Source: Bacillota bacterium
GTDB lineage: Bacteria > Bacillota > Clostridia > Peptostreptococcales > Anaerovoracaceae
Assembly: GCA_016287035.1 (NCBI GenBank)
Contig: JAEEVI010000166.1
Span: 1-23,603, forward strand
Direction of reading: 5' to 3'
Length of the DNA stretch: 23,603 nt
The notes under the pieces were generated by a model that ran no database searches, had not been told where the DNA came from, and saw only the letters and a program-made list of their open reading frames with translations. Positions 6,431 to 14,744 of this stretch are shown here, one piece after another. A program made the position numbers and the translations under genes. How positions within the stretch are numbered: the first letter of the stretch is position 1; each line of letters begins with the position of its first letter.

Positions 6431-7761
6431 AGGTCCCCACCGAGAAGGATATCTATGAACTGTCGGAGCTCGGCAAGATGTTCCTGCCGGCTTCGGATCT
6501 TTCCATGACGTGCGGCGGGTCTTCGGCCGAATGCGATCTCGAGCTTTCGGGGACAGACAAGAATGCCATGAAGCGCCGTCTCTACGCTTTTCTGAGCGAA
6601 AGGACGGGAAAGGAGCAGGACTGGGGCATACTCATCGGCGTGCGCCCGGGAAAGCTTTATTCGGAACTGTGCAGGAGCCTCGGAAGCGAAAAGGCGGAGG
6701 AGAGCCTGCGCCGCGATTATCTCGTTTCGGAAGAAAAGATCGCGCTGCTCCGCGAGGTCAGAAGGACGCAGCTCGAAACGCCCATGGACGGTTCTCCGGA
6801 GGCAGCCGGCGTTTACGTCGGCATACCGTTCTGCCCGACGAGATGTCTCTACTGCTCGTTCACCTCAAACAGATTCACGAAGGAAGCGTCCGTAAAGTAC
6901 ATGCGGGCTCTGCTGCGCGAGATAGACGCGGTGAAGTCGATCATGGACAGAAAGGGCATGTACGCGGAGTCGATATACATCGGCGGAGGAACGCCCACGA
7001 GCCTCGACTGCGAGGAGTTCGAGCTTCTGCTGTCATCCGTCCGTGACGCGTTCTTTTCGGAGCGCACGAAGGAATGGACTGTCGAGGCCGGACGTCCCGA
7101 CACGATAACGGCGGAAAAGCTCGCTCTTATCGAAAGATACGGCGCCGGCCGCATCAGCATAAATCCCCAGACGATGAAGCAGAGCACGCTCGACGCGATC
7201 GGAAGGTCGCATACGGTCGCTCAGACTGAGGAGGCCTTCGCGCTGGCGAAGAGCAGCTATAAGGGGAAGATCAACGCCGATCTGATAGCGGGGCTTCCCG
7301 GAGAGGATCCGGACGATTTCGAAGCGAGCCTTGCGAGGATCATAGAGCTCTCTCCGCAGGACATAACGGTCCACACGCTCGCCGTCAAGAGGGCTTCGCG
7401 CCTCATCGACGAGGACGCCGGACTCGCGCTGCGGCAGGCCGGAAACGTGCGCGAGATGCTCGGCCGCGGTCAAAAAATGCTTGCCCGCGCGGGCTACAGA
7501 CCGTACTATCTTTATAGACAAAAGCACATGGCCGGAAATTTTGAGAACGTTGGCTATTGCCAAGAGGGCGGTGCCAGTGTGTATAATATAAGGATAATGG
7601 AGGAGGACCTGAGCATACTGGCTCTCGGAGCGGGAGGCATATCGAAGGTCTATTTCGGCGCGGAGAACAGGATAGAACGCGTTCCCAACGTGTCGAACTA
7701 CGAGATATACATCGACCGGGTCGGCGAGATGATCGAAAGAAAGGAAAAAGGGTTTTTATGA
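6418..7761 (+). CDS. hemZ: HemZ, radical SAM coproporphyrinogen dehydrogenase-like protein
   Basis: A radical SAM protein of the HemN/HemZ group, named for oxygen-independent oxidation of coproporphyrinogen III in heme synthesis, though the reaction of HemZ proteins is not well settled. The cluster-binding motif is C139-x3-C143-x2-C146 (CPTRCLYC), followed by YIGGGTPT, the second SAM-binding region and the HemZ-typical C-terminal YLYRQKHMAGNFENVGY and LGAGGISK. The start is not certain: TTG 6418 gives 447 residues and an N-terminus (YRIKVPTEKDIYEL) that fits the family, with AGAGG 11 bases upstream; ATG 6478 is the next option. No other heme genes are nearby. It overlaps the MBL gene by 13 bases and hisS by four (ATGA). 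Confidence 0.85.
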   Translation: MYRIKVPTEKDIYELSELGKMFLPASDLSMTCGGSSAECDLELSGTDKNAMKRRLYAFLSERTGKEQDWGILIGVRPGKLYSELCRSLGSEKAEESLRRDYLVSEEKIALLREVRRTQLETPMDGSPEAAGVYVGIPFCPTRCLYCSFTSNRFTKEASVKYMRALLREIDAVKSIMDRKGMYAESIYIGGGTPTSLDCEEFELLLSSVRDAFFSERTKEWTVEAGRPDTITAEKLALIERYGAGRISINPQTMKQSTLDAIGRSHTVAQTEEAFALAKSSYKGKINADLIAGLPGEDPDDFEASLARIIELSPQDITVHTLAVKRASRLIDEDAGLALRQAGNVREMLGRGQKMLARAGYRPYYLYRQKHMAGNFENVGYCQEGGASVYNIRIMEEDLSILALGAGGISKVYFGAENRIERVPNVSNYEIYIDRVGEMIERKEKGFL

Positions 7762-9011
7762 ATATAAGCATGCCCAAGGGCACCAAGGATATACTGCCCA
7801 GGGACGTTTACAGGTGGCAGTTCGTCGAGGACAGATTCCGCAGGGTCTGCGCGTCATACGGATACACGGAGATACGCACCCCGATGTTCGAGCACACGGA
7901 GCTGTTCAAGCGCGGCATCGGCGATACTACGGACGTCGTGCAGAAGGAGATGTACACGTTCGAGATCGCTGAAAGGAGCCTCACCCTCAAGCCCGAGGGG
8001 ACGTCTCCGGTGGTCCGCTCGTTCATAGAGAACAAGCTCTACGCCGAGCAGATGCCGGCCAGGTATTATTACATAACGCCGTGCTTTCGGTACGAGAAGA
8101 TGCAGAAGGGCCGCCAGCGCCAGTTCCACCAGTTCGGAGTCGAGTGCTTCGGAGCCTCGGGGATGATGGCAGACGCCGAGGTCATAGCTCTTGCGATGGA
8201 CTTCCTCACGGGCCTGGGAATAAAGAGCCTCAAGCTGCATATAAACAGCATCGGCTGCCCGAAATGCCGCGCGGAATACAGAAAGGTCCTGCAGGACTTC
8301 CTGCGCCCGAACCTCGATCAGTTCTGCGATACCTGCAAGGACAGGTTCGAGCGCAATCCGATGCGCATACTCGACTGCAAGTCTCCGATATGCCAGAGCT
8401 ACTGCGCCGGGGCACCGAAGATGCTCGATTATCTCTGCGACGACTGCCGCGCCGCTTTCGATGAGCTCCAGAAGGATCTGCAGGCGATGGGCATCAGCTA
8501 CGAGATCGATCCGGGGATCGTAAGAGGCCTGGATTACTATACGAAGACCGCCTTCGAGATCGTGTCCGAGGACATAGGCGCGCAGGGCACGGTCTGCGGC
8601 GGAGGAAGATACGACGATCTTATCGGCGAGGTCGGAGGACCTCCCACGCCGGGCGTCGGCTTCGGTCTCGGCATCGAGCGGCTTCTGCTCGTGATGGAGG
8701 CCAACGGCATAGAGATACCGCATCCCGACAGATGCGACGTCTTCGTAGCGATAATGGGCGGGGCCGCGAAGGCGGCCGGGCTGAAGCTCTCGCAGGAGCT
8801 CCGCGCCAAAGGCTGCAGGGTCGTATCCGATCCGATGGAAAGAGGACTCAAGGCGCAGCTGAAATACGCCGACAGGCTCGGCGCGCGCTACGCCGTCGTC
8901 ATCGGCGACAACGAGATCGAAAAGGGCGTCGCGATACTTCGCGACATGGAGAATTCGGCGCAGGAGGAGCTCCCGTTCGACGAGCTCGCGCAGCGCCTGG
9001 CCGCGGAATAG
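7758..9011 (+). CDS. hisS: Histidyl-tRNA synthetase
   Basis: A 417-residue class II aminoacyl-tRNA synthetase that attaches histidine to tRNA-His. Visible are the N-terminal GTKDILP, motif 2 (CFRYEKMQKGRQRQFHQFG), the HisRS signatures RGLDYYT and GGGRYDDL, and motif 3 (GFGLGIERL), then the anticodon-binding domain. Length is normal. A region at residues 167-230 carries Cys pairs (C167/C170, C190/C193, C207/C212, C216, C227/C230) that could bind zinc; such Cys occur in some but not all bacterial HisRS. The ATG overlaps the hemZ stop, so it is coupled to hemZ. No T-box leader precedes it, although Gram-positive synthetase genes are often controlled that way. Confidence 0.96.
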   Translation: MNISMPKGTKDILPRDVYRWQFVEDRFRRVCASYGYTEIRTPMFEHTELFKRGIGDTTDVVQKEMYTFEIAERSLTLKPEGTSPVVRSFIENKLYAEQMPARYYYITPCFRYEKMQKGRQRQFHQFGVECFGASGMMADAEVIALAMDFLTGLGIKSLKLHINSIGCPKCRAEYRKVLQDFLRPNLDQFCDTCKDRFERNPMRILDCKSPICQSYCAGAPKMLDYLCDDCRAAFDELQKDLQAMGISYEIDPGIVRGLDYYTKTAFEIVSEDIGAQGTVCGGGRYDDLIGEVGGPPTPGVGFGLGIERLLLVMEANGIEIPHPDRCDVFVAIMGGAAKAAGLKLSQELRAKGCRVVSDPMERGLKAQLKYADRLGARYAVVIGDNEIEKGVAILRDMENSAQEELPFDELAQRLAAE

Positions 9012-9030
9012 AGACCTCAGGGGGAACATC

Positions 9031-10809
9031 ATGGAAACAGTTTACAAGAGAACACATATGTGCGGAGAGCTCAGAAAGAGCGACGAGGGAGCGTCCGTGG
9101 CGCTCAACGGTTGGGTGCAGAAGAAGAGGAACCTCGGCGCGCTCATATTCGTCGATCTCCGCGACAAGACAGGCATCACGCAGATAGTATTCGGCGACGA
9201 CGCTCCCGCGGAGCTGCTCGAAAAGGCGAACGCGCTGCGCGGAGAATACGTCATCGGCGTAAAGGGGACCGTAAGGGAGAGGGAGTCGAAGAATCCCGCG
9301 CTTCCCACGGGCGATATCGAGGTGCTCGCCTCGGAGATGATAATTTACTCCGAAGCCGACACTCCCCCTATCTACATAAAGGACGACGACAACGTGTCGG
9401 AGGATCTCCGCCTCAAATACAGATATCTCGATCTTCGCAAGCCCTCGATGCAGAGGAACCTCGCGTTCCGCCACAGGCTGTGCAAGCTCACCAGGGACTT
9501 CTTCGACGAGGAGGGCTTCACGGAGGTGGAGACACCTATGCTCGCAAAGCCCACTCCCGAGGGCGCCAGGGACTACCTCGTCCCCAGCCGCGTCAACCAC
9601 GGCAAGTTCTACGCGCTCCCGCAGTCGCCGCAGATCTTCAAGCAGCTCCTCATGCTCGGCGGGACAGACCGCTACATGCAGATAGCCAAGTGCTTCCGCG
9701 ACGAGGACCTGCGCGCCGACCGCCAGCCGGAATTCACCCAGATAGATCTTGAGATGTCCTTCGTCGATCAGGACACGATCATCGACATCCAGGAGAGATA
9801 TCTGCAGAGGGTATTCAAGCAGCTGCTCGGAGTCGAGATCGAAAGACCGTTCAAACGCCTCAAGTGGATCGACGCCATGAACAGCTACGGTTCGGACAAG
9901 CCGGATCTGCGCGTCGGATTCGAGCTGCGCGACCTCGCTGACGCCGTAAAGGACAGCGGCTTCGGCGTGTTCACGGACGCGCTGGCCGCGGGCGGCAGGG
10001 TCATGGGCATCGACATGGACGGATGCTCTGAGAAGTTCAGCCGCAAGGATATAGACAAGATGACGGAATCCATAAAGACCTTCGGCGCGAAGGGCATGGT
10101 CTGGATCCGCTTCGAGGAGGGCGAGATAAAGTCCTCCGTCTCGAAGTTCTTCGATCAGGACGCCCTGCGCAGGATCGGCGATGTCTTCGGCGCGAAGACG
10201 GGAGACCTCGTGCTCATCGTCTGCGGACCGGAAAAGATCGTATGGAACTCGCTCGGCTTCCTCAGAAGGGATCTCGCCGGAAAGCTCGGCCTGCTCAGGG
10301 ACGACGATTACAAGCTCCTCTGGGTCGTTGACTTCCCGATGTTCGAGTGGTCCGACGAGGAAGGACGCTTCATGGCGATGCACCATCCGTTCACCTCGCC
10401 GAAGAGCGAGGATATACCAAAGCTCGATACGGGCGATCTGGCCTCGATAATGGCCGACGCGTACGACATAGTGCTCAACGGCGTCGAGCTCGGCGGCGGA
10501 AGCATAAGGATACACGACAGAAAGCTCCAGAAGAAGATATTCGACGTGCTGCAGCTCACGGAAGAGCAGATCAAGATCAAGTTCGGATTCTTCCTCGACG
10601 CGTTCAACTACGGCGCGCCGCCCCACGGCGGTCTCGCCTACGGCCTCGACAGGATGGCCATGCTGCTCCTCGGAGAGGACAGCATCCGCCAGGTGATGGC
10701 ATTCCCGAAGAACCAGAACGCCGCCTGCATCATGTCCGACGCTCCCACGGTCGTCGACAGGCAGCAGCTCGACGAGCTGGCGATCGACATCGTAAAGGAA
10801 GAGAGATGA
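9031..10809 (+). CDS. aspS: Aspartyl-tRNA synthetase (bacterial type)
   Basis: A 592-residue class IIb synthetase charging tRNA-Asp. In order: an N-terminal OB-fold anticodon-binding domain (GWVQKKRNLGALIFVDLRD), the catalytic core with motif 1 (EVETPMLAKPTPEGARDYLV), SPQIFKQLLM, motif 2 (CFRDEDLRADRQPEFTQID), the bacterial GAD insertion (about residues 290-410) and motif 3 (GLAYGLDRMAMLL). Leu35 and Lys87 appear to match the positions that separate tRNA-Asp-specific enzymes from non-discriminating ones; this is from memory and tentative. The ATG follows CAGGGGGAA, 19 bases after hisS. The stop overlaps the nadD-yqeK start as ATGA. Confidence 0.96.
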   Translation: METVYKRTHMCGELRKSDEGASVALNGWVQKKRNLGALIFVDLRDKTGITQIVFGDDAPAELLEKANALRGEYVIGVKGTVRERESKNPALPTGDIEVLASEMIIYSEADTPPIYIKDDDNVSEDLRLKYRYLDLRKPSMQRNLAFRHRLCKLTRDFFDEEGFTEVETPMLAKPTPEGARDYLVPSRVNHGKFYALPQSPQIFKQLLMLGGTDRYMQIAKCFRDEDLRADRQPEFTQIDLEMSFVDQDTIIDIQERYLQRVFKQLLGVEIERPFKRLKWIDAMNSYGSDKPDLRVGFELRDLADAVKDSGFGVFTDALAAGGRVMGIDMDGCSEKFSRKDIDKMTESIKTFGAKGMVWIRFEEGEIKSSVSKFFDQDALRRIGDVFGAKTGDLVLIVCGPEKIVWNSLGFLRRDLAGKLGLLRDDDYKLLWVVDFPMFEWSDEEGRFMAMHHPFTSPKSEDIPKLDTGDLASIMADAYDIVLNGVELGGGSIRIHDRKLQKKIFDVLQLTEEQIKIKFGFFLDAFNYGAPPHGGLAYGLDRMAMLLLGEDSIRQVMAFPKNQNAACIMSDAPTVVDRQQLDELAIDIVKEER

Positions 10810-11915
10810 AGATAGGCATCCTCGGCGGAAGCTTCGATCCTGTTCATTACGGTCATCTGATACTCGCGGAGCAGATAAAGGACAGGGCGCTGCTCGACGA
10901 GGTCGTGCTCGTTCCGGCCTTCGTCTCGCCGTTCAAGACGGACGAGATGCCCGCCGCCGGAGAAGACCGCCTCGAGATGCTGAAGCTCGCGGTATCGGGC
11001 TGCGCGGGTCTTTCGGTCAGCGACATCGAACTGCTCCGCCCGGAGCCTTCGTATACTTACGACACGCTCTGCAGGCTCAGCGGCGAGCTGCCGGGCGACG
11101 AGCTGTATTTCATATGCGGCTGCGACAGCTTCCTCGGGATACGCGGATGGCACAGGAGCGGCGAGCTGCTCGCGCGCTTCAGGTTCATCGTAGGCACGAG
11201 GCCCGGAAGCGACTTTTCGGCCGCCGAAGAGCTCGCGCGCGAGCTCCGCGAAGAGGGCGCGCTGGATATACGACTCGAGGACATACCCGAGCTCGAGATA
11301 TCCTCGACGAAGATCCGCGACCTTGTGAACACGGCTGGCTCGATAAGGTTCCTCGTCCCGGAGCCCGTAAGGGAATATATAGAGAGCCGGAAGATCTATA
11401 CGGACATACGCGGAAAGCTCCTGGAGTTCGTAAGGGGCAACGTCAAGCCGGGCAGGTTCAGGCATACGGTCGGAACGCTGCGGCTCGCTGAAAAGCTGGC
11501 CGAAAGGTACGGCGAGGACGTCCGCAAGGCGCAGATAGCGGCGATCTATCACGACGCCTGCAGAGACGCCGGGAACCTCGAGCACGGACCGGCGGCGGCC
11601 GAACGCATACAGAGCGATTTCGGCGTTCTCGACGAGGATATCGTCAACGCCATAAGATGGCATACTACCGGACGGCCGGGGATGAGCAGACTGGAAAAGC
11701 TCATCTACGTGGCCGACAGCCTCGAGCCCGGAAGGAGCTTCGACGGCATAGAGGAGCTCAGGGCGCTCATGTACGACGATCTCGACAGGTGCCTGTACGC
11801 TCTGATGATAAATACAAGGGATTATGTCCGCAGCCTCGGACTGAGCTTCGACAGCCGTTCCGAAGAGGCGATCGCGGACCTCGAACATAAGATCAAAGGA
11901 GAAGAAAATGGATAA
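10806..11915 (+). CDS. nadD-yqeK: Fused NadD-YqeK: nicotinate-mononucleotide adenylyltransferase plus HD phosphohydrolase
   Basis: A 369-residue protein combining two proteins that are usually separate neighbours. Residues 1 to about 197 are NadD, which makes deamido-NAD from nicotinate mononucleotide and ATP: the nucleotidyltransferase motif GSFDPVHYGH is at 8-17 and SSTKIR at 166-171. Residues from about 200 are a YqeK-type HD domain with H220, H249-D250, H286 and D304 as likely metal ligands; YqeK proteins are reported to split diadenosine tetraphosphate. The frame is continuous across the junction (around RKIYTDIRGKLLE) with no internal stop. ATG 10806 overlaps the aspS stop (ATGA); longer in-frame starts inside aspS were rejected. 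The 3' end overlaps rsfS by eight bases. The YqeK activity assignment rests on family knowledge. Confidence 0.93.
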   Translation: MKIGILGGSFDPVHYGHLILAEQIKDRALLDEVVLVPAFVSPFKTDEMPAAGEDRLEMLKLAVSGCAGLSVSDIELLRPEPSYTYDTLCRLSGELPGDELYFICGCDSFLGIRGWHRSGELLARFRFIVGTRPGSDFSAAEELARELREEGALDIRLEDIPELEISSTKIRDLVNTAGSIRFLVPEPVREYIESRKIYTDIRGKLLEFVRGNVKPGRFRHTVGTLRLAEKLAERYGEDVRKAQIAAIYHDACRDAGNLEHGPAAAERIQSDFGVLDEDIVNAIRWHTTGRPGMSRLEKLIYVADSLEPGRSFDGIEELRALMYDDLDRCLYALMINTRDYVRSLGLSFDSRSEEAIADLEHKIKGEENG

Positions 11916-12258
11916 CAGAGAACTCGCCATGACGGCCGCAGGGCTGCTCAGCTCCAAGAAGGCCGTGGATATCACCATCATCGATATCGGCGAAAAATCG
12001 GGCTTCGCGGATTTCTTCGTGATCGCCTGCGCGGGCTCGAAGCGCCAGCTCCAGTCGCTCTGCGACGATCTCCAGGACAAGCTCGCCGAGCAGGACGTCT
12101 TCGTGCGCAGCGTGGAAGGCAAGGGAGATTCCGGATGGATCCTGATGGATTACGGCGACATCATCGTCAATCTCTTTACGGAGGAACAGAGGCAGCGCTA
12201 TCAGATCGAGAAGATCTGGAGCGACTGCGTAAGAATAGATTACGAGGGAGAAGAATAG
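11908..12258 (+). CDS. rsfS: Ribosomal silencing factor RsfS (YbeB/Iojap)
   Basis: A 116-residue protein of the RsfS family, which binds ribosomal protein uL14 on the large subunit and blocks joining of the subunits during nutrient shortage. Typical features are KKAVDITIIDI, the SGFADFFVIACAGSKRQ block, GDSGWILMDYGDIIVNLF and the C-terminal R-Y-Q-I-E-K-IW. Length is normal. The ATG follows AAAGGAGAAGAAA and overlaps the end of nadD-yqeK; the nadD - yqeK - rsfS order is common in Gram-positive bacteria. leuS starts three bases after its stop, so both are likely coupled. Together with rel it gives the operon two nutrient-stress factors acting on translation. Confidence 0.95.
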   Translation: MDNRELAMTAAGLLSSKKAVDITIIDIGEKSGFADFFVIACAGSKRQLQSLCDDLQDKLAEQDVFVRSVEGKGDSGWILMDYGDIIVNLFTEEQRQRYQIEKIWSDCVRIDYEGEE

Positions 12259-12261
12259 CAA

Positions 12262-14736
12262 ATGAAAGAGTCTTACGATTTTAAGTCGATCGAGCAGAAG
12301 TGGCAGAAGGTATGGGAGGAGAAGGATCTCTTCCACGTCACCGAAGACGAGAGCAAGAAGAAGTTTTACTGCCTTGAGATGTTCCCCTATCCCAGCGGAA
12401 AGCTCCACATGGGGCACGTGCGCAACTATTCCATAGGAGACGTCGTCGCGAGGTTCAAGGTGATGAACGGCTACAACGTCCTTCACCCGATCGGCTTCGA
12501 CTCGTTCGGGCTTCCCGCGGAGAACGCGGCTATAAAGAACGGCTCGCATCCCGCAGTATGGACGAGCTCCAACATCGCCGAGATGGAGCATCAGCTCCGC
12601 CAGATGGGCTTCTCGTACGACTGGGACAGGGAGGTCTGCACCTACAAGGAAGACTATTACAAGTGGATGCAGTGGATATTCATCCGTTTCTGGGAGAAGG
12701 GCCTCGCCTATAAGAAGGAGAACCCCGTCAACTGGTGTCCCTCCTGCGCGACGGTGCTCGCCAACGAGCAGGTCGTCGACGGCTGCTGCGAACGCTGCGG
12801 CGCCGTTGTGACGAAGAAGAAGCTCTCCCAGTGGTATCTCAAGATAACGGATTACGCCGACAGGCTCCTCGACGACATCGACAAGCTCGAAGGCTGGCCC
12901 GAAAAGGTCAAGACGATGCAGCGCAACTGGATCGGCCGTTCCGAGGGCACGGAGGTCGACTTCACGCTCAAGGACAGCGGCATAAAGATGACCGTCTTCA
13001 CGACCCGAGTAGACACCATCTACGGCGTGACGTTCATGGTCATCTCCCCGGAGCATCCGCTCGTCGACGAGCTCATCAAGGGCTATCCGCAGGAGGAGGC
13101 TTGCCGCGCTTATATCGAGCAGGCGAAGCGCCAGACGGACATCGAAAGGACTTCGACGACGAAGGAAAAGACCGGCCAGTTCACCGGCCGCTACGTGATC
13201 AATCCCGCGACCGGCAAGGAGGTCCCGCTCTATCTTGCCGACTACGTGCTCATGGGCTACGGCACCGGCATCGTCATGGGCGTTCCGTTCGGAGACCAGA
13301 GGGACTTCGAGTTCGCCACGAAGTTCGGTCTCGACATAATCCCCGTGATCGATCCCGGCAGGGACGATATAGACATCGACAACCTCACCGCCGCATTCGA
13401 GGCGGAAGGCACGATGATAAACTCCGGCAAGTATAACGGACTCAACAACGTCGAGGCCATAAAGCGCATGCAGGAGGACTTCGGCGCCCAGGGCTTCGCG
13501 AGGAACACCACCAACTTCAAGCTCCGCGACTGGCTCATCTCCAGACAGCGCTACTGGGGCTGCCCGATCCCGATGGTATACTGCGACGACTGCGGCTGGG
13601 TCCCCGAAAAGGACGAGAACCTTCCCGTGCTGCTCCCGACCGACGTCGAGTTCACCGGCAAGGGCGAATCGCCGATCGCGACCTCGAAGACGTTCGTGAA
13701 CACCGTATGCCCGCGCTGCGGAAAGCCCGCGAAGCGCGAGGTCGACACGATGGACACGTTCCTGGATTCGTCCTGGTACTTCCTGCGCTACTGCGACGCT
13801 TCGAACGCCGAAGAGCCGTTCAGCAGGAAGAAGGCCGCGTACTGGATGGACGTCGACCAGTACATCGGAGGCGTCGAGCACGCGATACTGCACCTGCTGT
13901 ACTCGCGCTTCTTCACGAAGGTCCTGTACGACATCGGCATGTGCGACGTCGAGGAGCCGTTCAGGAACCTGCTCACCCAGGGCATGGTCTTAAAGGACGG
14001 AAGCAAGATGTCGAAATCCCTCGGCAACGTCGTCTCGCCCGAGGAGATCATAAACAGATACGGCGCCGACACGGCGAGGCTCTTCATACTGTTCGCGGCT
14101 CCGCCCGAAAGGGAGCTGGAGTGGAGCGATAAGGGCGTCGAGGGCTCCTACAGATTCCTCGGAAGAGTCTACAGGCTCATATACGATCTCGCCGAAGACA
14201 CAAAGGGCATACCCGCCGTCTTCAGGGTCGAGACGGACGACGACAGGCAGCTGAACCGCATCCTCAATACAGCGGTAAAGCGCGTGACAGACGACATTTC
14301 CAAGAGGTTCAACTTCAACACCGCGATCAGCGCGGTCATGGAGCTCGTGAACGAGATGTACAGGTATAAGTCGCTCGACGACGTGAACCTCGGGCTCCTG
14401 CGCGACGCCGCCGAAAAGCTCGTGCTGCTCCTCGCTCCGTTCGTTCCGCATATCTGCGAGGAGATGTGGGAGGGGCTCGGCTTCAACGAGCCCGTCTATA
14501 AGCAGCCCTGGCCGCAGTACAGCGAGGACGCCCTCGCGATGGACACGATAGAGATCGTCGTCCAGATAAACGGCAAGGTAAAGGAAAAGCTGAACGTCGC
14601 CGCGGGCCTTTCCAAGGAAGAATTCACACAGACAGTCATGTCCGACGACAGGGTAAAGGCGCTGACGGAGGGGAAGAATATCGTCAAGGCTATAGCGGTC
14701 CCCGATAAGCTGCTCAACCTCGTCGTCAAGGGATAG
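12262..14736 (+). CDS. leuS: Leucyl-tRNA synthetase
   Basis: An 824-residue class Ia synthetase charging tRNA-Leu. The HIGH-type motif is HMGH at 49-52 (PYPSGKLHMGHVRNY), and KMSKS is at 582-586. Cys clusters around CPSC...CERC and CDDC...CPRC suggest bound zinc in two places. The CP1 editing domain is present (TTRVDTIYGVTF, GYGTGIVMGVP), and the C-terminus ends in the usual QINGKVKEKLNV domain. Length is that of a bacterial LeuRS. It has a purine-rich ribosome site overlapping the end of rsfS (GAGGGAGAAG) and no T-box leader, so it depends on the operon upstream. RNase J starts eight bases after the stop. Confidence 0.97.
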   Translation: MKESYDFKSIEQKWQKVWEEKDLFHVTEDESKKKFYCLEMFPYPSGKLHMGHVRNYSIGDVVARFKVMNGYNVLHPIGFDSFGLPAENAAIKNGSHPAVWTSSNIAEMEHQLRQMGFSYDWDREVCTYKEDYYKWMQWIFIRFWEKGLAYKKENPVNWCPSCATVLANEQVVDGCCERCGAVVTKKKLSQWYLKITDYADRLLDDIDKLEGWPEKVKTMQRNWIGRSEGTEVDFTLKDSGIKMTVFTTRVDTIYGVTFMVISPEHPLVDELIKGYPQEEACRAYIEQAKRQTDIERTSTTKEKTGQFTGRYVINPATGKEVPLYLADYVLMGYGTGIVMGVPFGDQRDFEFATKFGLDIIPVIDPGRDDIDIDNLTAAFEAEGTMINSGKYNGLNNVEAIKRMQEDFGAQGFARNTTNFKLRDWLISRQRYWGCPIPMVYCDDCGWVPEKDENLPVLLPTDVEFTGKGESPIATSKTFVNTVCPRCGKPAKREVDTMDTFLDSSWYFLRYCDASNAEEPFSRKKAAYWMDVDQYIGGVEHAILHLLYSRFFTKVLYDIGMCDVEEPFRNLLTQGMVLKDGSKMSKSLGNVVSPEEIINRYGADTARLFILFAAPPERELEWSDKGVEGSYRFLGRVYRLIYDLAEDTKGIPAVFRVETDDDRQLNRILNTAVKRVTDDISKRFNFNTAISAVMELVNEMYRYKSLDDVNLGLLRDAAEKLVLLLAPFVPHICEEMWEGLGFNEPVYKQPWPQYSEDALAMDTIEIVVQINGKVKEKLNVAAGLSKEEFTQTVMSDDRVKALTEGKNIVKAIAVPDKLLNLVVKG

Positions 14737-14744
14737 AGGTATTT

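Noticed and set aside
8899..10626. Long open frame of about 575 codons on the minus strand opposite aspS
   Set aside because: It mirrors the codon pattern of aspS (few TTA, CTA or TCA on the plus strand), has no recognisable motifs and no ribosome site, while aspS carries all family motifs.
10347..10805. Upstream extension of nadD-yqeK into aspS
   Set aside because: The extra residues are the out-of-frame reading of aspS; the NadD motif starts right after ATG 10806.
7600..12300. T-box or other riboswitch ahead of the synthetase genes
   Set aside because: Intergenic space is 0 to 19 bases, far too short, and no T-box consensus was seen in the preceding coding sequence.
11893..13893. Long open frame of about 666 codons on the minus strand opposite rsfS and leuS
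   Set aside because: Same explanation: skewed codon use of leuS leaves the antisense frame open. Its translation is low-diversity (many Val, Arg, Leu, His and Asp) and unlike a folded protein family.
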